Below, piece by piece: positions 29,968 to 37,517 of a DNA stretch of 64,000 nt. Each line of letters begins with the position of its first letter. Position 1 is the first letter of the stretch. Source of the stretch: RYN-230 sp963841695 (GTDB lineage Bacteria > Actinomycetota > Actinomycetes > Streptosporangiales > Streptosporangiaceae); contig CAWJDQ010000014.1 of the NCBI GenBank assembly GCA_963841695.1, positions 1 through 64,000 on the forward strand. Direction: 5' to 3'. The notes below the pieces were generated by a model that was not told the DNA's origin, did not search any database, and was given only the letters and a program-made list of their open reading frames with translations. Position numbers and translations under genes: made by a program.

Positions 29968-30825
29968 GTGTCCGTGACATCGGTGAGCGGTGTTCCCGGG
30001 GGCGGCGCTACCAGCCACGATGTTGCCCGGGACCGGGGGCGCCACGCCCAGAGGCAGCCACGGGCCAGGCCACCAGCCGCCCGGGCCCGGGACGTGCCGG
30101 ACGCGCCCGAGACGGCGCTGTTCAGCCACTGGGCGCAGGGGTACGCGAGCGAGCGCTTCGGGCAGCCGATCGCCGTGCTGCTGGCCGGGGCGGTCACCGC
30201 CGCCGGTGACCTGGATGCTCCCGGGCTGCGCGCGGCCGGCGCCGATCTCAGCTTCGGGCTGGTCGATGATGACCAGCCGGTCACCCGGGCCGCGCTGGGC
30301 CGCCACCCCTGGCTGGCCCGCTGCACGCTGGGGGACCTGCGGACGGTGCCGCTGCCGCAGCGCTCGTTCGACATCGTGGCGGCCACCCTGCTGCTGGAAC
30401 GGATCGAGCACGCCGAGCTGGTCCTCGACCGGCTGGTGGGCGCGCTCAAGCCGGGCGGCCTGCTGTGCCTGCAGGTCCGGGACCGGGACTGCGCGGCCGG
30501 CTTCCTGGACCGGGTCCTGCCCGGCTGGACCCGGCGGATGATCTGGCGCCGGCACCGTCCTGGCCGCCCGGGGCCGCATCCCGCCGTGTACGAGCGGGTC
30601 GCCTCGGCCCGCGGCATCCAGTCCTACGTGCTGATGCGCGGCCTGGTGATCGCCCAGCAGCAGCCGCTGGGCGGGCTGGCGGGCGGGCTCCGCGCCGCGC
30701 CGCGGGGTTACCTGGCCGCCCAGAAGCTGGTGGCGGCGCTGTCCCGGGGGCGGCTGACCGCCGCGCACGAGGAGCTCCTCTACGTCATGCGCAAGCCCGA
30801 GAACCGGTTCGCCCGGATCCTCTGA
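29968..30825 (+). CDS. Class I SAM-dependent methyltransferase-like protein
   Basis: About 285 residues with a Rossmann methyltransferase pattern: ADLSFGLVDDDQPVT (motif I region, glycine-poor), LGDLRTVPLPQRSFDIVAAT (motifs II/III), LLLERIEHAELVLDRLVGAL and KPGGLLCLQVRDRD (post-motif III). The weak motif I leaves SAM binding uncertain. The C-terminal half (LVIAQQQPLGGLAGGLRAAP, EELLYVMRKPENRFARIL) is unlike common subfamilies; substrate unknown. TACGAT at 29960-29965 is a -10 placed only 8 bases before GTG 29974, so a leaderless mRNA starting there is likely; GTG 29968 is the alternative start. Confidence 0.7.
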   Translation: MSVTSVSGVPGGGATSHDVARDRGRHAQRQPRARPPAARARDVPDAPETALFSHWAQGYASERFGQPIAVLLAGAVTAAGDLDAPGLRAAGADLSFGLVDDDQPVTRAALGRHPWLARCTLGDLRTVPLPQRSFDIVAATLLLERIEHAELVLDRLVGALKPGGLLCLQVRDRDCAAGFLDRVLPGWTRRMIWRRHRPGRPGPHPAVYERVASARGIQSYVLMRGLVIAQQQPLGGLAGGLRAAPRGYLAAQKLVAALSRGRLTAAHEELLYVMRKPENRFARIL

Positions 30826-30997
30826 GCGCCGTCTCACCACGCCCGCGGGGCGCCGCGCGGGCCGCCCAGCGGGCGGGCTGGTGAAACCTTCCTGGCCGGC
30901 ACCCCCCGGCGCGTGTAGCCTCTGGGTGCCTAGCGGATACGCACGGCTTGGATCAATCCGCGCCGGGGAGCGGGCGCGGCGCCGGACGGAGGTGAAC

Positions 30998-32578
30998 GTG
31001 GCCGCTGAGGCGCCTGCCGGGCTGTCGGCGGACCTAGCGGGCCTGCCCGCCTGGACCCTGGACGAAGGCCAGCTGGGGGACCTGGAACTGCTGCTGTCCG
31101 GGGCCCTGCCGCCGTTGGCCGGGTTCATGACGTCCGCCGAGGTGGAGGCGGTGACGGCCGGGGGCAGGCTGCCCGACGGCACCCCCTGGCCGGTCCCGGT
31201 GACGTTCGAGGTGCCGGCGAGTGCCCTCAAGCCGGACGCGACCCGGCTGCTGCTGCAGGACCCGGAGGGCACCCCGCTGGCGGTGCTGGAGATCACGGAC
31301 CGCACTGCCGGCCGTCCCGGACCTGATCCGGCTGGGCGGCCCGGTGACCGGGTACCGGCCGGCCGAGCATGGCCCGTTCCGGCACCTGCGGCGGCCGCCC
31401 GCCGAGGTGGCGGCGGAGTTCGCGGGCGGGCCGGTCCTCGGCTACGTCACCAGCGCGCCGCTGCACTGCCATCAGATCGGCCAGCTCCGGCACGCCGCGG
31501 GCCAGCTCGAAGGCCCGGCTGCTGCTGCTGCCCATGCGTGGCCGGCCCGGCGGAGATCGTGGCCCGTCCCGATGCCCTGGTGCGCACCGTGCAGGCCGCC
31601 GCCCGCCACCTGCCGCCGGGCACCCAGGTCATCCCGGTCCCACTCCGGCCTTACCACGCGCCGGCCCGGGACGAGCTGGCGCTGCGGGCCATCGTGGCGT
31701 CCGCCTACGGCGCGACGCACCTGCTGGCCGACAAGCCCGTGCTGGCCGGCCAGCCCGTGCTGGCCGGCAAAATCGCGGAACCCGCGGGCCCGGGCGACGG
31801 CGGGACCCGGCCGGGGCCGGTCATCCCGGTGCTCTCCCCCGGCGACTGGGCCTACGACCCGGCCGCCGAGGTCTGGCGGCCGCTGTCCCTCATCGAGGCG
31901 GGTACCGAGCGCACCGACCTGGCGTCCGGCGAGCTCGAGGACATGCTCGACCACGGGGTGGAGGTGCCCGCGTGGTTCACCCCGCCCGCGGTGGCCCAGG
32001 AACTGCGCCGGGCGCGGCCGCCCCGCAGCGAGCGGGGCCTGGTCATCTTCCTGACCGGGCTGTCCGGCTCCGGCAAGTCCACCCTGGCCCGGTCGCTGCG
32101 CGACGCGCTGGGCGAGCGGGGTGACCGGACGGTGTCGCTGCTGGACGGGGACCTGGTCCGGTCGCTGCTGTCCGCCGGGCTGACCTTCTCCCGGGCCGAC
32201 CGGGACCTGAACATCGCCCGGATCGGCTTCGTGGCGGCCGAGATCGCGCGGCACGGCGGCATCGCGATCTGCGCGCCGATCGCCCCGTACGCGCAGGCCC
32301 GGCAGGCGGTCCGGCGGGCCGTTCAGGAAGTCGGCGATTTTCTGCTGATCCACGTGGCCACGCCGGCCGAGGTATGCGAGGCGCGGGACCGCAAGGGCCT
32401 GTACGCCAAGGCGCGCGCGGGCCTGATCGACCACTTCACCGGGGTGTCGGATCCCTATGAGGAGCCAGACGACGCCGACCTGGTCATCGACACCTCGGTG
32501 CTGACCCGCCAGGCGGCGCTGGAGGCCGTGCTGCACCTGCTGACCGAGGGCGGCTGGCTGACGCCGGCGCAGCCGTAG
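30998..32578 (+). CDS. cysC: Degenerate ATP sulfurylase domain fused to APS kinase (two frameshifts)
   Basis: GTG at 30998 after GGAGG. The N-terminal ~340 residues follow ATP sulfurylase (LSGALPPLAGFMTSAEVEAV, LPDGTPWPVPVTFEVPA, DELALRAIVASAYGATHLL). The catalytic QxRNP box is replaced by VTSAPLHCHQ, and the GRDHAG loop is replaced by ADKPVLAGQPVLAG, so sulfurylase activity is doubtful. The C-terminal APS kinase is complete: IFLTGLSGSGKSTLARSLRD (P-loop), LLDGDLVRSLLSAGLTFSRA, DRDLNIARIGFVAAEIARHG and FTGVSDPYEEPDDADLVIDT. APS kinase makes PAPS from APS. Shifts at about 31310 and 31530. No cysD/cysN is in view. Confidence 0.85.
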   Translation: MAAEAPAGLSADLAGLPAWTLDEGQLGDLELLLSGALPPLAGFMTSAEVEAVTAGGRLPDGTPWPVPVTFEVPASALKPDATRLLLQDPEGTPLAVLEITDRTAGRPGPDPAGRPGDRVPAGRAWPVPAPAAAARRGGGGVRGRAGPRLRHQRAAALPSDRPAPARRGPARRPGCCCCPCVAGPAEIVARPDALVRTVQAAARHLPPGTQVIPVPLRPYHAPARDELALRAIVASAYGATHLLADKPVLAGQPVLAGKIAEPAGPGDGGTRPGPVIPVLSPGDWAYDPAAEVWRPLSLIEAGTERTDLASGELEDMLDHGVEVPAWFTPPAVAQELRRARPPRSERGLVIFLTGLSGSGKSTLARSLRDALGERGDRTVSLLDGDLVRSLLSAGLTFSRADRDLNIARIGFVAAEIARHGGIAICAPIAPYAQARQAVRRAVQEVGDFLLIHVATPAEVCEARDRKGLYAKARAGLIDHFTGVSDPYEEPDDADLVIDTSVLTRQAALEAVLHLLTEGGWLTPAQP

Positions 32579-32609
32579 GCCCGGCCCGGTCGTCGCGCGC
32601 TGCGGCCGG

Positions 32610-32852
32610 CTAGTCCTCGTCCTCGGCCCGGGTGCCCGCGTCGAGCCGCCCGCGGAACCCCTGGATACGGGAGGTGAGCGCGGCGGACATCGCGTCCCGC
32701 TGCCGGGACAGCACGACGTAGCTGACGATGCCGCTGACCAGCAGCGCGGCCCCGAGGAGCAGCAGCCCCCGGGCGCCGACCAGGTACAGCAGGCCGGTGA
32801 CCGCGACGAAGAGCAGGATCCGGGCCGTCGTATAGGCGATGGTGGAACGCAT
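32610..32852 (-). CDS. DUF4229 small membrane protein
   Basis: 80 residues, intact. MRSTIAYTTARILLFVAVTG and LLYLVGARGLLLLGAALLVS form two helices, followed by a basic LSRQRDAMSAALTSRIQGFR segment and an acidic tail AEDED. This pattern matches DUF4229, a two-helix membrane protein of actinobacteria with unknown function. It ends about 30 bases from the convergent cysC fusion and starts 12 bases after the threonine dehydratase stop, so it is probably co-transcribed with it. Confidence 0.75.
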   Translation of the reverse strand: MRSTIAYTTARILLFVAVTGLLYLVGARGLLLLGAALLVSGIVSYVVLSRQRDAMSAALTSRIQGFRGRLDAGTRAEDED

Positions 32853-32864
32853 AGCGAGACCAGA

Positions 32865-33857
32865 CTACTCGCCGCTGCCCGGCCCCGCGGACGGCTCGTC
32901 CCCCAGGATGTCCAGCAGCATCCCGGGGTCGATGTTGCCGCCGGAGAGCACCGCCACGGTGGTCTGCGCGGGCGGCAGCTCCTTGCGGCGGAACAGGCAG
33001 GCGGCCACCGCCACCGCGCCGCTGGGTTCCGCGATCAGCCGCGCCTCCCGGGCGGTCCGCCGGACCGCGGCCCGGATCTCGTCGTCGGTCACGGTGACGA
33101 TGTCGTCCACGTACTCCAGCATGTGCTGCAGCGGCAGGGCACCGACCTGATCCGCGCGGAGCGCGTCGGCGATGGTCCGCTGGGTGAACTCCGCTGGCCA
33201 GGTCACCTGCTGGCCCTCGCGCAGCGAGTCGCGCGCGTCCGCGGCCAGCTCGGGCTCCACGCCGATCACGGCCGCGTCCGGGCACAGCGCGCGGACCGCG
33301 GTGGCCACGCCGGAGATCAGCCCGCCGCCGCCCACCGGCACCACGACCAGGTCCACCCCGGGGCAGTCCGCCGCGATCTCCAGGCCGATCGTGCCCTGCC
33401 CCGCGATCACCCGGCGGTCGTCGAACGGCGGGATCGACACCGCCCCGCGCTGCGTGGCGAGGTCGCGGGTGGCCGCGAGCCGGGCGGCCAGGCTGGGCGC
33501 CGAGACCACGATCTCCGCGCCCAGCTCGCGGATGGCCGACACCTTCACCGCGGGTGCGTTGTCCGGGACCACCACGACCGCAGGCATCCCGAGCAGCGCC
33601 GCGGCGTAGGCCACGGCCTGGCCGTGGTTGCCGCTGGAGTGGGTGACCACGCCGATCTGCCGCGCGGCCGCGGGCAGCGCGCTCATCGCGGCGTAGGCGC
33701 CGCGCAGCTTGAACGCCCCGATCGGCTGCAGTGATTCGGGCTTGACCAGCAGCGGAGGGTCAGCCCGCGGGAAGGGAACCAGGGGGGTGCGGACGGTCAC
33801 CCCGGCCAGGACCGCCGCGGCGGTCCGGATCTCGTCGATCGACACGAGCGGCTGCAC
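32865..33857 (-). CDS. Threonine/serine dehydratase (fold type II, no ACT domain)
   Basis: 330 residues, intact, GTG at 33857. The PLP lysine is in ESLQPIGAFKLRGAYAAM; THSSGNHGQAVAYAAALLGM and VVVPVGGGGLISGVATAVRA (phosphate loop) follow, with SGGNIDPGMLLDILGDE near the end. It lacks the regulatory ACT region, so it is the catabolic or serine-racemase-like type, not the biosynthetic IlvA found at 6.6-7.9 kb. Products would be 2-oxobutyrate or pyruvate plus ammonia. Divergent from bldC. Confidence 0.85.
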   Translation of the reverse strand: MQPLVSIDEIRTAAAVLAGVTVRTPLVPFPRADPPLLVKPESLQPIGAFKLRGAYAAMSALPAAARQIGVVTHSSGNHGQAVAYAAALLGMPAVVVVPDNAPAVKVSAIRELGAEIVVSAPSLAARLAATRDLATQRGAVSIPPFDDRRVIAGQGTIGLEIAADCPGVDLVVVPVGGGGLISGVATAVRALCPDAAVIGVEPELAADARDSLREGQQVTWPAEFTQRTIADALRADQVGALPLQHMLEYVDDIVTVTDDEIRAAVRRTAREARLIAEPSGAVAVAACLFRRKELPPAQTTVAVLSGGNIDPGMLLDILGDEPSAGPGSGE

Positions 33858-33879
33858 GCGATCACCCTAGATGAGCGGC

Positions 33880-33910
33880 ACGGTTTTAAGGAAACTAGGG
33901 AGAAAACCGT
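33880..33910. promoter_or_regulatory. Inverted repeat upstream of bldC
   Basis: ACGGTTTT (33880-33887) and AAAACCGT (33903-33910) form an 8-bp inverted repeat, AT-rich for this genome, in the 120-base gap between the divergent threonine dehydratase and bldC genes. Position suits an operator for either gene. Confidence 0.4.
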
Positions 33911-33977
33911 CTTTTGTCGCCACACTTGGGGCAGGGCCCGATCATGAGTCCGGACGGCAGGTCAGGAGGGGACGTGC

Positions 33978-34187
33978 GTGGACGGCAGCAATGAGCGCCT
34001 CCTGACACCCGGGGAGGTCGCTGCCCTGTTCCGGGTTGACCCGAAGACCGTCACCCGGTGGGCGGCGTCCGGCCGGATCAGCAGTATCCGCACCCCCGGC
34101 GGGCACCGCCGCTTCCGCGAATCCGAGGTCCGCGCGCTGCTCCGCGGCGAAGGCGCGGGCGGTAAGGACGAGGACCGCGGCCGCTAG
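33978..34187 (+). CDS. bldC: Developmental regulator BldC (MerR-like HTH)
   Basis: 69 residues. LLTPGEVAALFRVDPKTVTR, WAASGRISSIRTPGGHRRFR and ESEVRALLRG closely match BldC, a small MerR-like protein that binds direct repeats cooperatively and holds back entry into development in Streptomyces. GTG at 33978 follows AGGAGGGG. The acidic/basic tail GKDEDRGR is variable in the family. Its presence suggests a filamentous life style, although BldC-like proteins also occur in non-sporulating relatives. Intact frame. Confidence 0.9.
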   Translation: MDGSNERLLTPGEVAALFRVDPKTVTRWAASGRISSIRTPGGHRRFRESEVRALLRGEGAGGKDEDRGR

Positions 34188-34201
34188 CCCCCGGCCGGCT
34201 C

Positions 34202-34477
34202 CTAGTCAGCCTGCCCAGGCCGGTGCACCGGGCCGGGCGCCACGCCCAGGCTGTCCCGGTACTCCGCGAACTGCCGCTGTAGTTCCGCGTCGCCCTCCTG
34301 CCACCGGCGGTGCCGTTCCTCGAGCTGCTCCTCGGTCAGGGCGTGCTCGGCCAGCCGGTCGTACTCCGCGTCGGCCGGGCCGATCTCCACGTACCCGTCG
34401 CCGATCAGCTGCCCGTCGTCAGCCAGGGCTGACTCGGGAACCAGGAGGTTCCCGTTAGGCAGCGCAATGACGTCCAT
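34202..34477 (-). CDS. Hypothetical 91-residue acidic protein
   Basis: MDVIALPNGNLLVPESALAD, GYVEIGPADAEYDRLAEHAL and TEEQLEERHRRWQEGDAELQ are visible. The N-terminal half looks like a small beta structure and the second half like an amphipathic helix. No family recognised. It starts 11 bases after the metallopeptidase stop on the same strand, so the two are probably one operon; an accessory or antidote role is conceivable but unproven. Confidence 0.6.
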   Translation of the reverse strand: MDVIALPNGNLLVPESALADDGQLIGDGYVEIGPADAEYDRLAEHALTEEQLEERHRRWQEGDAELQRQFAEYRDSLGVAPGPVHRPGQAD

Positions 34478-34488
34478 GACTGATCACT

Positions 34489-35703
34489 CTAAAGCCCGTA
34501 GCGGAGATTGAAGTAGAGCATCACGTCAAGAGCGGTCCTGATGTTGCCGCCCAGCATGTCCACCAGGGCCGGCCGCTGCCGGGACGCGATCGCGGCGAAC
34601 GCGTCGGCGAAGAACTCCCGGCGGCCCAGATCGCCCGGCTGCCGGTGGAAGTCACTGACCAGGGATTCCGTGCAGCGCTGGTAGAGCCGCCGGAACTCGG
34701 CCGAATCAGACTGCCAGCGGCCCTGCTCCCGGTCGATGTCGTCCAGGGCGTGCCCGACCTCATGGCACATGACGTCGGGCGCGGACGAGGGCCGCGAGCC
34801 GACGATGATCTTCTTCTCGCCGTAGGCGCCCGCGCACGCGTCCCAGGTCGCCCGGCCGGACGGCAGCGGGACGCCGCGCAGCCGGGACATGTCGTCCAGT
34901 TCCGGGACGCCGCCCTCGCCGACATGGATCGCGTCCACCCCGGCCGCGAGGATCTCCTTGATCATCAGCGGCAGGTCGGCCAGCCGGTTGACCGCCCGGA
35001 CCACCGGGGCGGACGGTATCTTGCTGGGCGGCCACTCCCGGCGCAGGACCCGTTCCAGCGGCCCGCAGTTCTGGTAGCCCTGGGCGGCCCGCCGGGCGTG
35101 CGCGACCTCGTACCAGGGCAGCTTGGCTGCCTCCGCCTCGGCCGGGCGGGGGGCCTGCGCCGGGGCAGCACGCGCGTGCGCGCCCTGGGCCTGTCCCGGT
35201 GCCGGGCGGATCGCGGCGCGGTCGGCGCCATAGGGCCGCCCGGCAGCCCGGGTGGCCCCGGTGGCGGAGGCGCCAGGCCCGGCGCCACCAGTCCCGGAGG
35301 CGCCAGTCCCGGAGGCACCAGTCCCGGAGGCACCAGTCCCGGAGGCACCGGTCCCGGAGGCACCGGTCCCGGCCGCGCCGCTGCCCGGGGTACCGGCCCC
35401 GGTGTTCCCGGTGCGGGGCCGGCCGTCCCCGTGCGGGCCGGCCCAGGCGGACCCGGTCCACGCGGTCTGCCGCGCCGCTGGCCTGGGCCTGGCGGCCGCG
35501 GTGCCGGCCGAGCCCGGTCCGGACTGGCTCCGGGCCGGCCGATCCGGTTCCGCCCGGCCCGGCGGCGGCCCGCCCGGCGGCCGCCCCTGCGGCGGGCCCG
35601 GTTCCGGGTGCGGCCGGCCCGGCCGCCCCGGCGGCCGGCGGGCGATGTATCCGGCGCGGCAGGTCTGGCGGGGCGGACGGGACCGCGGGTGCCACGGTGT
35701 CAT
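34489..35703 (-). CDS. Lethal-factor-like zinc metallopeptidase with repetitive N-terminus
   Basis: The C-terminal domain resembles the anthrax lethal factor peptidase domain. MCHEVGHALDDIDREQGRWQ has HExxH with the DD pair, SAEFRRLYQRCTES follows, and RREFFADAFAAIASRQ supplies the third zinc ligand (Glu). The upstream part of the domain contains YQNCGPLERVLRREWPPSKI and AIHVGEGGVPELDDMSRLRG. The N-terminal ~200 residues are low complexity: Arg/Pro-rich, then GASGT pentapeptides. I see no signal peptide. The start is uncertain: ATG 35703 is proposed, ATG 35766 is in frame, and a shifted frame begins MRLMRLRLIDRVRRF at 35875. Its target is unknown. Confidence 0.7.
   Translation of the reverse strand: MTPWHPRSRPPRQTCRAGYIARRPPGRPGRPHPEPGPPQGRPPGGPPPGRAEPDRPARSQSGPGSAGTAAARPRPAARQTAWTGSAWAGPHGDGRPRTGNTGAGTPGSGAAGTGASGTGASGTGASGTGASGTGASGTGGAGPGASATGATRAAGRPYGADRAAIRPAPGQAQGAHARAAPAQAPRPAEAEAAKLPWYEVAHARRAAQGYQNCGPLERVLRREWPPSKIPSAPVVRAVNRLADLPLMIKEILAAGVDAIHVGEGGVPELDDMSRLRGVPLPSGRATWDACAGAYGEKKIIVGSRPSSAPDVMCHEVGHALDDIDREQGRWQSDSAEFRRLYQRCTESLVSDFHRQPGDLGRREFFADAFAAIASRQRPALVDMLGGNIRTALDVMLYFNLRYGL
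35265..35375. repeat. 15-bp coding minisatellite in the metallopeptidase gene
   Basis: About seven copies of a 15-base unit such as GGAGGCACCAGTCCC run in phase with the codons and encode the GASGT pentapeptide repeats on the minus strand. Copies in the middle are identical, and the edges drift (GGAGGCGCC, GGAGGCACCGGTCCC). In-phase units let copy number change without frame loss. Confidence 0.8.
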
Positions 35704-35950
35704 CCAGCGCCCCGGTCCCGTGCTCGCGGCGATGCCGGCCAGCCGACGGCATGCAGCTAGCAGCACTCACGGCCGGGGGGCCCGGCCTGGTGCTACCGCG
35801 TGATCGCGATCCTCCCGGGCGGGACCGGATAAACCGGCGAACGCGATCGATAAGCCGCAGCCGCATAAGTCGCACTCCCAGCGATCGCGTGCCAGGCTGC
35901 CAGGGTATGACGAAACAGCGCGAACGTCACCTGTCGTTACCGGGCGTTAC

Positions 35951-35976
35951 CGGTTATGGATACCATCCCGTAACCG
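35951..35976. promoter_or_regulatory. 26-bp imperfect palindrome
   Basis: The half-sites CGGTTATGG and CCCGTAACCG face each other across a short ATACCAT centre. Additional GTTACC words lie just upstream at about 35936 and 35946. It sits about 55 bases before the small membrane-protein gene at 36032 and looks like a dimer-binding operator. Confidence 0.4.
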
Positions 35977-36031
35977 AACAACTCCCGTTATTCACTGACG
36001 CACCGGTCTCAGCTCCCGCTAAGCTGCGCGC

Positions 36032-36322
36032 ATGTTGCTGGCTGGTGTCCTATCTGTGCTGCTCACCCTGGGTTTCTGGGTGTGCTGGTCCCGGTGGCCG
36101 CGGCGGCTGGCCCGGCCTGAGGGCTCCGCGGCGGAGGCTGCCTTCCGCCGGCATCCGGCAGGCCGCGGGCGGTACGTCTCCGCCGATGACCGTGTGTCAC
36201 GAGCTGGGACGCCCGTGTCCGAGGAGTGGTCGGTGCCGCGCGGCCCGGACGACGATCCCGACTTCCTCAGCGAGCTCAACCGGATCATCCGGGGCGACCG
36301 CGAGCCGGGCAGCGACGACTGA
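36032..36322 (+). CDS. Small single-pass membrane protein, unknown
   Basis: 96 residues: MLLAGVLSVLLTLGFWVCWS is a signal-anchor helix, followed by a basic RWPRRLARP stop-transfer and an acidic cytoplasmic tail (RGPDDDPDFLSELNRIIRGD). No family recognised. The PDDDPDFLSELNR pattern looks like a peptide-binding or interaction motif, which is inference. It converges on ccsB across a strong hairpin. Confidence 0.6.
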   Translation: MLLAGVLSVLLTLGFWVCWSRWPRRLARPEGSAAEAAFRRHPAGRGRYVSADDRVSRAGTPVSEEWSVPRGPDDDPDFLSELNRIIRGDREPGSDD

Positions 36323-36328
36323 CCGACT

Positions 36329-36360
36329 CTGAGCCGGGGCCGTGAGCGGCCCCGGCTCAG
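36329..36360. terminator. Bidirectional hairpin terminator
   Basis: CTGAGCCGGGGCCG (36329-36342) pairs perfectly (14 bp) with CGGCCCCGGCTCAG (36347-36360) around a TGAG loop, directly between the convergent ends of the small membrane-protein gene and ccsB. Confidence 0.8.
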
Positions 36361-36365
36361 CCGGC

Positions 36366-37517
36366 TCAGCTCAGGCCGGCGTAGGAGTGCAGGCCGGTGA
36401 TGAACAGGCTCACGCCCAGCAGGTTGAACAGCAGGCAGCCGAATCCGAGCAGCTGGATGTAGGCGGCCCGGCGGCCGCGCCAGCCGGCCGTGACCCGGGC
36501 GTGCAGGAAGCACGCGTACACCACCCAGGTGATGAAGGCCCAGGTCTCGGTCGGGTCCCAGCCCCAGTACCGGCCCCAGGCCTGGTCAGCCCAGATCGCC
36601 CCGGCCATGATGCCGAAGGTCCAGATGGGGAACGCGAACACGACGGTCCGGTAGGCGATCTGATCGAGCCGTTCCGCGCTGGGGAGCAGCCGGAACACCT
36701 CGCCGTAGCTGGTGCTGAGGCCCGCCGCCACGCGCCTGGTGTGCCGCTCGGCGAACAGGTACACGACCGCGAGCACCGCGCCCACCATGAACGTCCCGCT
36801 GGCCAGGGTCATCGCGGTCACGTGAATGGCGAGCCAGTAGGAGTTGAGCGCGGGCACCAGGGGCCCGGCCGGGGTGTAGATGACGGTCTGGGCCAGCCCC
36901 ATGATGATGACGATGGGGGCCATGAAGAACAGCCCGAGGTGGTACGGGCGGTACTTGATCATGAGCCCGACGAAGAACAGGACCGCCACGCAGGAGACCG
37001 AGATCACGAACTCGTACATGTCGCCCCACGGGACCCGGTGCACGGCCAGGCCGCGGGTGATCACCCCGGCGACGTGCAGGGCCAGGCCGGCGAGGGTGCA
37101 GGTGAGGGCGATACGGACCAGGCGGCTCACCGGGACCGGCGGCTGACTCCCCCGGCCGCTGCGGCCAGTCACCACGGTGCGCGGCCCGGGACTTCCCGGC
37201 CCGGCGCTGGCCGCTCCCGTGCTTCCCGGTCCCGGGCGGCCCGGGTCGAACCCGGCCACGTCCGCGCGGGCCGTGTCGTGGGCCGCGCCGCTCTCCGCGG
37301 CGCCGCTGCCCGCCTGGCCGCTGTCCGCCTGACCGGCGCCCGCCGCGACGCCCGCGGGCACCAGGTCGGGCACGGCGGCCCGGTCCCGGGTCACCACGGG
37401 GCTGCGCCGCCCGAACGCGAAGTCGGCCGCGAACGCGATCACCGCCAGCGAGTACAGCACCACGGCGACGATCAGCAGATGATCGCTGAGATGGGCGAGG
37501 CCCTGGTTGTCGGGCAT
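36366..37517 (-). CDS. ccsB: Cytochrome c biogenesis protein CcsB/ResC
   Basis: Heme-handling membrane protein of system II cytochrome c maturation. 383 residues with the tryptophan-rich heme motif WGRYWGWDPTETWAFITWVV and several long helices (LVRIALTCTLAGLALHVAGV, VISVSCVAVLFFVGLMIKYR, APIVIIMGLAQTVIY). Between helices 1 and 2 it has an unusual Ala/Gly/Ser/Pro-rich insertion of about 90 residues. ATG 37517 overlaps the resB stop by one base (TGATG). Intact frame; works as a complex with ResB to carry heme to apocytochromes c. Confidence 0.92.
   Translation of the reverse strand: MPDNQGLAHLSDHLLIVAVVLYSLAVIAFAADFAFGRRSPVVTRDRAAVPDLVPAGVAAGAGQADSGQAGSGAAESGAAHDTARADVAGFDPGRPGPGSTGAASAGPGSPGPRTVVTGRSGRGSQPPVPVSRLVRIALTCTLAGLALHVAGVITRGLAVHRVPWGDMYEFVISVSCVAVLFFVGLMIKYRPYHLGLFFMAPIVIIMGLAQTVIYTPAGPLVPALNSYWLAIHVTAMTLASGTFMVGAVLAVVYLFAERHTRRVAAGLSTSYGEVFRLLPSAERLDQIAYRTVVFAFPIWTFGIMAGAIWADQAWGRYWGWDPTETWAFITWVVYACFLHARVTAGWRGRRAAYIQLLGFGCLLFNLLGVSLFITGLHSYAGLS

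Noticed and set aside
31740..31770. Duplicated GTGCTGGCCGGCCA words in the sulfurylase domain as a possible repeat element
   Set aside because: Only two short in-frame copies encoding VLAGQPVLAG; they read as local codon duplication, not a mobile or regulatory repeat.
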